From: Pleurobrachia bachei
Lineage: Eukaryota > Ctenophora > Tentaculata > Cydippida > Pleurobrachiidae
DNA length: 22,746 nt
Direction of reading: 5' to 3'
Assembly (NCBI GenBank): GCA_000695325.1
Contig: AVPN01000572.1
Coordinates: forward strand, 1 to 22,746
The position numbers and the translations under genes were made by a program. How positions within the stretch are numbered: position 1 is the first letter of the stretch; the number at the start of each line of letters is the position of its first letter. This document shows, piece by piece, positions 15,430-22,746 of this stretch. The notes under the pieces were generated by a model. That model ran no database searches. It had not been told where the DNA came from and worked only from the letters and a program-made list of their open reading frames with translations.

Positions 15430-18400
15430 CTGTGAAAACGAGAAGAAGTGTTAACAATGTTATAGCATCTTGTCCACACGTCGCAGCCAGATTAATTTGA
15501 GCACACTGGAGAAAACAAAACGAGGTCTGCGGCGCGAAGGTCTGAATTGTTATAAATTCAAATTATTAATTATGTGGTACATAATTAGTAATTATTAACT
15601 AGTAATTACCGTCGTGTAGCGTTGAGTGTTGTGTAGAGACATTGTCTGATTCGTGAGGTAGTTGTTAGGAGGAATATAAATGGGCAGCATGCTATACCAA
15701 TACACTGCACAAACAGCATCATCTCCACCACCTGAACATTGTAGTTGTTTCAGTTTAGTATGTGTGGTAACCATGGTAACCGCTTGGTAACCATAGTCAC
15801 CGCCTGGGTGGTACTCGTACCACGGGTGGTAACCTCAGCAACTGTGGGTGTGGTAACCATAGTAACCGCATGGGTGGTAACCATAGTAACCACATGGGTG
15901 GTGACCATAATAACCGCATGGGTGGTAACCTCAGTAACTGTGGGTGTGGTAACCATAGTAACCGCATGGGTGGTAACCATCGAAACCACATGTGTGGTGA
16001 CCATAATAACCACATGGGTGGTAACCATAGTAACCACATGGGTGGTAACCATAGTAACCGCATGGGTGGTAACCATAGTAACTACTAACTGTATGGGTGG
16101 TAACTGGTAACCATAGTAACCGCATGGGTGGTAACCATAGTAACCGTATGGGTGCTTGAGTCTCTTCCTGATCACCATGGTTATACAATGATACAACTAT
16201 ACTAAATCTATGCTAAAACATAATTTTGGGGGAGGGGAATAGAGATCAACCTTACTAGCGATTTGTTGGTTATCTGGATCAAACACTCCGGGTGATACGA
16301 GTTGTGGTATCCAGGGTAACGAGCGGATAAAGAAGCAAGAGAGGATTATAGCAATAGTACCGTGTATAGACGCCTGGAAGGGAGAGTTTGGGTTAGCATT
16401 TTGGGGTCATATAAACCTTACTTTTGAGTTTGGAGTATACCAAGCGGTTCTAATCTGAGAATATGATAATCAAAAAGGGGTCTGGTGCAGCCAGATACGG
16501 TGTCTAAGCAACAGCACACTATACTCTCACACGGCGTGCACTAGGGTAGTTTAACATTTGTTTTGGTGTCCACCTACAATTCCGGCTGTAACTATTCGGG
16601 AATACCTCCCTGAAGGTCGTGACGGTGCGGGAAAAATCATGTAGACCCGCTCTGGCCCTGGAAAATTGAAAAAAACACCCAAAAAACACCAAAAAATGTG
16701 ATTTTCTCCCATTTCTCTTCATAACGGCATTCGATTCTACGTGCAAAAATAGGTCGGGGACAACCACATCTTGTAGAACAAGGTGGTTTTTGTGAAAAAT
16801 CTTTTTTTCAAAGTGGAAATAATTATACAGTCGGACCCCGATTTAGAGCCCTCCGATTTAGTGACACCCCGATTTAGTGACAGGATAAATTTCCCCCGAG
16901 GATGTCACTAAATCGGGGTCCGACTGTAGCTATCTTTGTCTCAATAATTTCCACAAAAACCACCTTGTTCTACAAGATGTGGTTGTCCCCAACCTATTTT
17001 TGCACATAGAATCGAATGCCGTTATCAGGGGAGCTCTAAAATGAAATGGGAGAAAATCGCATTTTTTGATGTTTTTTGGGTGTTTTTTCAATTTTCCGAT
17101 GCCAGAGCGGGCCTACACGATTTTTCCCGCACCGTCACGACCTTCAGGGAGGTCTTCCCGAATAGTTACCAACCGGAATTGGAGGTGGACACCAAAACAA
17201 ATGTTAAACTACTCTGGGGCACGCCCTGCTCATCAGGAGGTCTCTAATTACCTATCTGGTAGCATTTAAAGAATGTGAATATAGACTTGCCTGTTTGGTA
17301 GCATTTAAAGAATGTGAATATAGACTTGCCTGTTTCGTGGCAGTTATAGAATCTGAATATAGACTTGCCTGTTTGGTAGCTTCTGAATATAGACTTGCCT
17401 GTTTCGTGGCAGTCAGACGGCGGGATTTGGAGGCAGTTGGTGGGGGTGAGGATTGTGGAGTCGACTGTTCCGAAATGTGGACCCTATAGGGGATGTTGGA
17501 ATTGTAAACAAATGCAGGGGAAATATTCAAATGTGGACTTGAATGTACGTCAGAAGAATGACTATATTGGGTCATCCAATATTGATCTGGACAAGGAAGT
17601 GTAGAACGAACGGTAACATGAATCAACATGATCATGAGACCTGGGTGGTATGATATTGGGGAGCTTTTTGCTTTACCTACCTAATGTCTTTGATGTAAGA
17701 GCATCGTAGTTTGGCGGACAACTGAATAACGGGATCGGAGCCAGCCCAAATCACCTGTAGAGAGAGCGAGGGGTGATAATACACAATTAAACTCGATCCG
17801 GTTATTTGTGCACGTAGCGCTCCCTGTCTTCGCGTGCGAAGATTTCGCGAAACCCTCCGCAGCCAATCCGGTTTTACAATGGGATGCTTGGGGAAAGAAG
17901 TTTTGCCCGGTTATCAATTAAACAATTATTTATTACTAATTTTACCTGGTTAATATCAGTGGTTGATGGAGAGCTAGACACCCTATCTGACCCTGATCCA
18001 CCTCCCTCACATGGTGCTGGTGTAGTGGTTGTTGTTCCAAACCCGTTGGGGACGACTATTGAGGAGCGAATCCTATACGCTGTACTTGCTCTGTAGGGTT
18101 GTTAGTTTTAGTCTTGGATTCCAAGTAAGAAATGACGTTATGGCCATGGTTGATATGGAATTCAATGGAAACAGGGTTGTTATACTTATAGTCGGGTTCC
18201 CAACTCAAGTATTCTATAGAAAGTTACCTGGTAGGGCCTGTAAAAATGAAGTTGAAAGCTTCCTTCTTGAACGCCTTCCTGCTTTCACTCAACATCACCA
18301 AATACATCACCAAAACAGTGCAGAGGGGAGCCCCAAAATCTACCGCAATTAATCCACCTGGAGGGGGTAGATAGGGTATTAATTAACAGACACCGTATGA

Positions 18401-19622
18401 TGTCGTGTGGTTTCGTGGCCTGTTAAACGTCATCGCTTACCCAATCTAGGCGCATTTTAGAAAATCAATATGTGTAGTCTGTCACCCTACAGGGAAACTG
18501 GAAGTTTGCAAAACAACATTGGTCATGGCGGTCAGTCAAAACTTTTTCCCTATTATATGTATCATATCCATAACCAATTTTTGTTGCCAGGAATTTAATT
18601 AAATTCACTTTCGCATATTAAATTGAGGAATATCAGCTTGCTGTGGGGTGTGCCGTATGAAATTATACACTCCAAAATTACAGTGGTATAATATCTGCAA
18701 GCCTAAAATAGATTAAAAACATACAAGTGCCATGTTTTTATTGTAAAATTACTACAGAAAAGGTTTGAAAATGGAACATTGTCATGAAATTTAAATGATT
18801 GATCCTAATTATATAGTTAATTTACCCGAATTACTTATATATCTAATAAAACTCACCCATGTACCAAGTACAATTTCCACTGCTCTTCCGATAATAACAA
18901 AACTCCACATCGACATTTATCCCATTCTCGCACCATCCAAAGAGGCCCAACCCCGCCATCCCGCACACCAAAACCCACACCACCACCACCGCCACACCCT
19001 CCTTTCTCCTTGTCATGATATGATGGCACTGTAGAGGTCTGATCACTCGAATGAAGCGTTTTAATGTTATCAAATAGACGGAATACATAGGCAACACCAC
19101 TGCGATACCGTATACCACGTTAACAACCGGGCACAATTCAACCGTTATTTCTATGGCAACTGCCACTATAACATAAACGGTGAACACATTATCTGATATG
19201 ATGTAGTTAATGAGAAACATTCCGCTGTCCAGTCTGAGCCTGTTCTTCCGGTTGAAATACAATCTGCCCACCAGGATGTGTCCAAAAGATTGGAGGAGGA
19301 GAGCGAGTGGTAGCATCACCTTAACCAGCCACATACCAAAGGGATACTTGTAAAAATTTGGGATATCAACTGTCCGGTTTGGCTTTGATCCGAAATCACC
19401 AAAAATGGCAGGTAAATTATCATCAGTTGATGGTGTGTTTGGAGGATATGTTGGGGTTGTAAAGCTGGAGGTGTAGAGGATTGTGGTTATACTGGTGAGG
19501 TTGTAGAGAATGGCAGATGCTGTTGGCATGCTGTCAGATGCTGTTGGGAACTGTTGAGTATCACTAAGTTGGGAACTGTTCGGGAACTGATCGGGTGGTG
19601 GTCCGGGTGTCAAAAGTCCCAT
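15372..19622 (-). CDS. Rhodopsin-like 7TM receptor, eight exons
   Basis: Exons on the minus strand: 19622-18857 (N-terminus to TM4), 18358-18228 (TM5), 18090-17946, 17754-17681 and 17483 to about 17399 (third intracellular loop), 16373-16251 (TM6), 15731-15610 (TM7, helix 8), 15429-15372 (tail). First exon: Ser/Thr/Pro-rich N-terminus with N-glycosylation sites; TM1 about 97-120, TM2 133-157, TM3 165-188 with C164 at its start, KRFIRVIRP where DRY normally lies, TM4 209-229, and Cys 231, 242, 251 in loop 2. TM6 has CFFIRSLPWIP, close to the usual CWxP; TM7 has CCPFIF for NPxxY, followed by SRIRQCL as helix 8. Ligand unknown. The TM5 exon carries a 13-bp tandem duplication that shifts frame, and the TM6-TM7 splice needs an unusual donor (GTTGAT), so this may be a damaged or polymorphic receptor gene. 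ATG 19622 is the first in frame; a 5' UTR splice at about 19634 is possible. Confidence 0.7.
15610..15731 (-). CDS. Receptor exon 7: TM7 and helix 8
   Basis: Acceptor CAACTACAATGTTCAG. In phase 0 it reads VVEMMLFVQCIGIACCPFIF, LLTTTSRIRQCLYTTLNATR, a convincing TM7 and helix 8. In phase 1 another frame is open through the whole exon (AVCAVYWYSMLPIYIPPNNY) and into the next. Donor CG|GTAATT. Confidence 0.7.
15770..16150. repeat. 24-bp minisatellite in the receptor TM6-TM7 intron
   Basis: About 15 units of the type GTAACCATAGTAACCGCATG plus GGTG, with small variants. Because 24 is a multiple of three, both strands show long open frames; these are by-products. Confidence 0.9.
16251..16373 (-). 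CDS. Receptor exon 6: TM6 and loop 3
   Basis: Acceptor AACTCTCCCTTCCAG, phase 0: ASIHGTIAIILSCFFIRSLP, WIPQLVSPGVFDPDNQQIA. The Trp-x-Pro and the hydrophobic run are typical of TM6. Two donors compete: A|GTAAGG (exon end 16256, phase 1) and AAG|GTTGAT (exon end 16251, phase 0). The second leads to the better TM7. Confidence 0.75.
16533..17224. mobile_element. Long-armed fold-back element (about 280-bp inverted arms)
   Basis: Left arm is about 16533-16815 and right arm about 16935-17224, roughly 90 percent complementary by eye. Ends are GGCGTGCACTAGGGTAGTTT and AAACTACTCTGGGGCACGCC. The centre is occupied by the Tigger-like MITE at 16825-16928, so a younger element landed in the loop of an older one. 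Short open frames in the arms mirror each other and do not look like protein. A truncated end of the same family is at about 9518-9590. Confidence 0.85.
16825..16928. mobile_element. Tigger/pogo-like MITE, intact ends
   Basis: 104 bp including flanking TA on both sides; the ends TACAGTCGGACCCCGATTTA and TAAATCGGGGTCCGACTGTA are perfect inverted repeats. It sits in the centre of the larger fold-back element 16533-17224. Confidence 0.85.
17252..17483 (-). CDS. Receptor exon 5: Ser/Pro-rich loop with coding minisatellite
   Basis: Acceptor CATCCCCTATAG, phase 2 entry: VHISEQSTPQSSPPPTASKS, then repeated ATKQASLYS units of 30, 39, 39 and 39 bases ending ATR and TAG (17252-17254). Each unit contains AAACAG|GCAAGT, a near-perfect GC-type 5' splice site in phase 0 (last exon base 17399, 17369, 17330 or 17291). 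The TM6 exon at 16373 is entered in phase 0, so use of any of these joins in frame; reading through instead ends the protein after five TM segments. Confidence 0.6.
17255..17404 (-). repeat. Coding minisatellite, 30- and 39-bp units
   Basis: Four units on the minus strand around AAACAGGCAAGTCTATATTC. Unit lengths are multiples of three, so the protein repeat ATKQASLYS is kept in frame. Confidence 0.9.
17681..17754 (-). CDS. Receptor exon 4: loop segment
   Basis: Acceptor CGCTCTCTCTACAG, phase 0, encodes VIWAGSDPVIQLSAKLRCSY plus IKDIR, donor AG|GTAGGT in phase 2. SDPVIQ superficially resembles an NPxxY end of TM7, but too little hydrophobic sequence precedes it and a better TM7 exists at 15731-15610. 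Confidence 0.6.
17946..18090 (-). CDS. Receptor exon 3: intracellular loop
   Basis: Acceptor AACAACCCTACAG, phase 2 entry, then RASTAYRIRSSIVVPNGFG, Thr-rich, Gly-rich and Ser-rich stretches, ending TTDINQ at donor CAG|GTAAAA in phase 0. Hydrophilic and low-complexity, as expected for a long third intracellular loop. Confidence 0.65.
18228..18358 (-). CDS. Receptor exon 2: TM5, with a frame-shifting 13-bp duplication
   Basis: Acceptor CCCCCTCCAG, phase 1 entry. The frame reads GGLIAVDFGAPLCTVLVM, then a tandem repeat of 13 bases (plus-strand 18292-18304 and 18305-18316) moves it to a stop. The shifted frame continues SESRKAFKKEAFNFIFTGPT to the donor AG|GTAACT, which matches the phase of the next exon. 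With one repeat unit the exon would be open throughout, so the duplication looks recent. Confidence 0.7.
18292..18316. repeat. 13-bp tandem duplication inside the TM5 exon
   Basis: ACATCACCAAAAT at 18292-18304 followed by ACATCACCAAAA at 18305-18316 on the plus strand. See the exon entry for the consequence. Confidence 0.9.
18857..19622 (-). CDS. Receptor exon 1: N-terminus, TM1-TM4
   Basis: 255 codons plus one base, ending at donor ATGG|GTGAGT (18856). Four hydrophobic segments with class A-like spacing: FGMWLVKVMLPLALLLQSFG (TM1), MFLINYIISDNVFTVYVIVA (TM2), VVYGIAVVLPMYSVYLITLK (TM3), GVAVVVVWVLVCGMAGLGLF (TM4). There is no signal peptide; N15, N41 and N82 are glycosylation sequons. An in-frame TAA lies about 18 codons upstream of the ATG. 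Confidence 0.85.
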
Positions 19623-20239
19623 GATGTCTTGCAGCTGCTGGAGGGAGGGAATGTTGTTATGTTCTAATACACACAATTAAATGTTTGTTTGGTTGATTGG
19701 AACTGGAAACTGTATGAAAGAACCTATAAAATACTATTTAATATTTAAAGCAGTTACGAAATACTAACAGTTATACACCAAGCAACTAAAAGAAGGGGAT
19801 GATCTCGTGTCTGTTATACAAAACATGAAGCACTGCCTGGCTTCATTGAAGCTGTGAAATTGATCGCGAGATCTAGTCGAGGGCAGAGCTGTATTGATTA
19901 ATAAGACTGATTATTAATAACAACGTCCAATTAGCGGGCATACATGAAAATTTTACCCTTAGGGGTCACAGATCTGAACTGTCAACTATAGCCTACAAAA
20001 GTCCCATGTTATTAACGCCGTGATTGATTGTTGAGTTGAGTAACTGTAAATCAAGCAACAAGTGATTGATCAGCATGCAATCTGCATACAATGCCGCTTT
20101 TCGAGAGCTCCCACCAACTGCAGAAACTTTCCGAGAAAGATAACTTCAATTAAGTAGCTCTCGAGGCCGTAGCTAGTTACGTACTGTATGGTCAGCAATT
20201 CAATCAACCTACTAGCGATCAGGGTAAAAACCAGAAAAT

Positions 20240-20369
20240 AGCAAAACTGTAGTACAGGATTACGGTTGCAAAATAGTTATCAACACATAATGTTGGCTGC
20301 ACACGTAAGCAGCTTACGTGTGCAGCCAACATTATGTGTTGATAACTAATCCTGTACTACAGTTTTGCT
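20240..20369. repeat. Near-perfect palindrome, 58-bp arms
   Basis: Inner arms 20275-20310 and 20312-20347 are 36-bp perfect reverse complements around a single A at 20311. Outer arms 20240-20261 and 20348-20369 are 22-bp perfect complements; a 13-base insert (20262-20274) bulges on the left only. No TA or other clear target duplication flanks it. A recent fold-back insertion or template-switch product are both possible. Confidence 0.95.
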
Positions 20370-20537
20370 TACTAAGCTGTGCTCTACGTAGATAATAATA
20401 TTCAATCGTTCTTCAGACTCGGTGAATCAGAGTCTGCGGTACGATATTGGATATTATTTTTCAAGATTGGGCTGTGAATATATAGTGGTTTCACCAGGGC
20501 CTTAAAAATTTACTGCTATTATTATGGTAAATCATGG

Positions 20538-20557
20538 TAAATCGGGGTCCGACTGTA
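20538..20557. mobile_element. Tigger/pogo-like MITE, right-end scrap
   Basis: Only TAAATCGGGGTCCGACTGTA is recognisable, with a short repeated ATGGTAAATC upstream. Confidence 0.6.
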
Positions 20558-21034
20558 TCTGCTCTAGTAGCAATTCCTCGTCAAAACTATAAACAACAAG
20601 GAATGAATCCTTCTCCCACATTGTACGCAGTAGCTATTCCTCCTCCTGGCAAGAGGATGGTTAGCGCTTGTTTTCAGAGTCTCATTAACTAATTGGAAAT
20701 GCACATATATTATGTGCCGTGGCTTCTAAAACAACTTTGTTGGCCGGCACTTGTATCAGAGTTGCTCTGCTGCATCTTAGAGAAAACATAAAGGTGTGAG
20801 AACTATATACTGGACAACTGAAATATATACTGTGATGATCATGGAGATGAATAGAAGAGCTGCAGGGACTCAACAAGCCAATTTACTAAAACCAATTCAA
20901 GTAATTAATGGTTCCAATACCCAAGTATTAGTGATATTTAATAAACTCAGAACGAGCTAGAACAGCAGAATAAAAAGAAGAGATATGCTCGAAGTACAAA
21001 AATGCAAGACTAGGGTGAGACCCAAAAATGCAGT

Positions 21035-21057
21035 ACCGTGAGAGAGAGTGGAGAGAG

Positions 21058-21088
<31 letters not shown>

Positions 21089-21115
21089 CGGAGAGAGAGA
21101 GAGAGAGAGATAGAG
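21035..21115. repeat. GA microsatellite
   Basis: (GA)n tract with few interruptions. Confidence 0.95.
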
Positions 21116-21317
21116 TCTATCTACCTCTACGATAGTATGATAGAGAGATCGAGGTCCCCCCTGGAGGGAGGCATGTGGTATTAATTATGTTTTGCTAGCA
21201 CAATATATAGATACTGCATGCAGTATATATGATTTTATATATAAATATGTGACTGCAGGCTGTATAACAGTAGGTAGGTATTATGTAATAATAATCATTG
21301 ATTACCATCATCACATG

Positions 21318-21422
21318 TACAGTCGGACCTCGATTTACCGGGACGATACACTTCCTTCGATATAGGAAATTAACGATCCTTAACCCCGATATAGAGGACT
21401 CCAGTAAATCGGGGTCCGAATA
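21318..21422. mobile_element. Tigger/pogo-like MITE, nearly whole
   Basis: Begins TACAGTCGGACCTCGATTTA and ends TAAATCGGGGTCCGAATA; the last few bases have drifted. Non-coding, about 105 bp. Confidence 0.75.
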
Positions 21423-22555
21423 GCTCATGTGATTGTGCCTGGTATTATTTCTAGCAACTTCTGCATGCAATTAGACAGGAGCTTAGAGTTTTTAATTTTG
21501 TCCATAGCTCTCCTCAGATCTACAGACAAATTAATTTGGTTCCTAATGAATGAAGGGGGCCGGGTGGTCGCGTTGGATCTCGTTCAGAATGAATGAAGGA
21601 TCTGGTCGATTGCTCATTGTAGTCGCTGGATGGATAGATTGCGTTTCTTCTAGCGGCAAGTGGAAATTGAAGTAGGACACACAGCTAGAATGTGGATTAA
21701 GACACCAACAACGGTGGATATGTACTGAGTGCTTGGCTTTGTCTATTTGTGCTGGAGATATACTTTCTGAACCGATTTGTACTAATGGTAAATATCGAAT
21801 AATGCAAAGAACACATGTATGTATAACTATATGGTAGGCATGGCATCATGATCAAAAAGGCAACGGCAACGGCAAGATCGACTACAAGCAAATGAACAAA
21901 TGGCAATTTCCGCGGTATTCTTGGATTTCATTTGATTATTTCGATGAGAAAAATCAGTGCTCGATATATCGTCACAAATAATCACCTGAATTTCAGAATT
22001 ACTGGAAAATATTGTAGCACACATGTCGTCATACAATATAAACCTCATGTGTCTCCAAGAGACAGGCTTGGCGACATAGCCACCTAGTGCGATCCCCACA
22101 CATAGGCGACGGCTCACCAGACCCCGCTCATATTGGGTCGGTGCCGCCAGACAGCCAAAATCTAAATCATAACGGAACGACGGTGAGTCACCGGAGCTAT
22201 ACCTAGATTGTCTGAGCCCTGAGGGTTAGGACATATGATTTGACATCATTTGGCTCTGTAATTGGGACAATTTGGTCTCAGTTTGTTTGTTTGTTTGTGA
22301 TTGCTGCGTCTGGAGGATGACCTGCCCGAAAGTAATGGAGGCCGCACCGAACACGCTGGGCGCCCCAGCACGTCAACCACTCCGCCGTAGCAAGGCCACC
22401 CACCAATCAGTTTATGCAGAGCATGTTACTTCGGACGCTCCAGGAAGACCGTGATCAACCAGTGGCGACACCGAGCGGCGAGAGCCGCACGGCCTCGACA
22501 GGGTTATCCCACTACTCCTGGCCTAAATCAAATTCTAAATTTATGTTGAGTTGGA

Positions 22556-22685
22556 TGTAACGGTTTGCCTTTGAGAGATTCTTGAGTTTGGTTTGGTCTG
22601 GATCAAGGTAACGTTTTGCCTTTGAGAATTTGGTCTGGTGCAAGGTAACGTTTTGCCTTTGAGAGTGTCTTGAGTTTGGTAATGA
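22556..22685. repeat. Imperfect tandem repeat, GTAACGTTTTGCCTTTGAGA units
   Basis: Three units of about 37-51 bp, at about 22557, 22608 and 22645, each GGTAACGTTTTGCCTTTGAG-like followed by TTTGGTCTGG-type sequence. Confidence 0.8.
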
Positions 22686-22688
22686 AAT

Positions 22689-22737
22689 TACCCCACCACG
22701 CGAGCGCCCCGGTGGGCGCGAGCACGTAGGGGTAATA
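22689..22737. repeat. GC-rich hairpin near the window end
   Basis: ATTACCCC and GGGGTAAT enclose a GC-rich core with GCGCCCC and GGGCGC, giving a possible stem of 8 bp plus an inner stem. May be the end of a repeat that continues beyond the window. Confidence 0.5.
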
Positions 22738-22746
22738 ATATCGCTT

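Larger units (their letters stand above)
19623..22746. other. Intergenic region, no gene found
   Basis: Upstream side of the receptor gene. Contains the palindrome, Tigger-like scraps, the GA tract and short open frames without splice or codon support. A GC-richer patch at about 22080-22510 stands out, but no protein or RNA family is recognisable. Any promoter of the receptor would lie near 19650-20200; I see no distinct core element. Confidence 0.5.

Noticed and set aside
15745-16196. Long overlapping open frames on both strands
   Set aside because: They arise from a 24-bp minisatellite; the translations are simple repeats and there is no gene structure around them.
16519-17269. Pair of open frames with similar protein sequence on opposite strands
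   Set aside because: They are the two arms of the fold-back element, not genes.
17681-17754. SDPVIQ segment as TM7 of a separate receptor
   Set aside because: The hydrophobic part is too short, no TM6 precedes it, and its phases fit a loop exon between TM5 and the TM6 exon at 16373.
21697-22117. Hydrophobic minus-strand frames resembling membrane segments
   Set aside because: AT-rich chance frames without acceptors, donors or conserved receptor motifs.
22272-22454. Arg/Pro/Ala-rich frame in a GC-richer patch
   Set aside because: Short, no splice context, no recognisable domain; it may be part of an old repeat.
1-22746. Retrovirus-like or LTR elements, Polintons, tRNA or rRNA genes
   Set aside because: No long terminal repeats, reverse transcriptase, integrase or capsid-like frames, and no convincing tRNA or rRNA sequence could be seen.

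Overview
This is eukaryotic nuclear DNA from an animal. Protein-coding exons are short, introns are mostly 100-500 bp with clean GT-AG (and some GC-AG) borders, miniature inverted-repeat transposons are scattered through the introns, and there is a rhodopsin-like 7TM receptor and a secreted multi-domain protein. A sponge or another early-branching invertebrate fits best, but no marker here fixes the species. I found no rRNA, tRNA, CRISPR array, retrovirus-like element or bacterial-type operon. All gene models below were spliced by eye from splice-site sequence, reading phase and open frame.

Layout. (1) 1-6011, plus strand: the 3' part of a gene (gene A) for an Arg/Ser-rich, low-complexity protein with a charged helix and a C-terminal CxxC-x7-CxxC knuckle. 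A 1.42 kb block with two of its exons is tandemly duplicated (117-1537 and 1538-2978). (2) 2974-4409, minus strand: a complete five-exon gene for a secreted protein of about 338 residues with two copies of one extracellular domain. It lies inside the long intron that gene A appears to have between 2726 and 4702. (3) 6282-14663, plus strand: gene B, either the continuation of gene A or a separate gene. It starts with a Pro/Ser-rich exon, then a second tandem duplication (about 6709-7845 and 7846-8957) of Gly/Ala-rich exons, then sixteen small exons that encode about 20 CxxC knuckles arranged as a zinc-ribbon array, and an acidic C-terminus. (4) 15372-19622, minus strand: an eight-exon 7TM receptor with a Ser/Thr-rich N-terminus, a long third intracellular loop, a minisatellite inside that loop, and a frame-changing 13-bp tandem duplication in the TM5 exon. 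(5) 19623-22746: no gene found; it holds a near-perfect 58-bp-arm palindrome, transposon scraps, a GA microsatellite and short tandem repeats.

The most unusual content is the CxxC zinc-ribbon array gene, which I do not recognise as a named family. Next are the two intragenic exon-block duplications in the same locus, the nested two-domain secreted gene, and the receptor exon whose coding repeat carries four copies of a GC-type 5' splice site.
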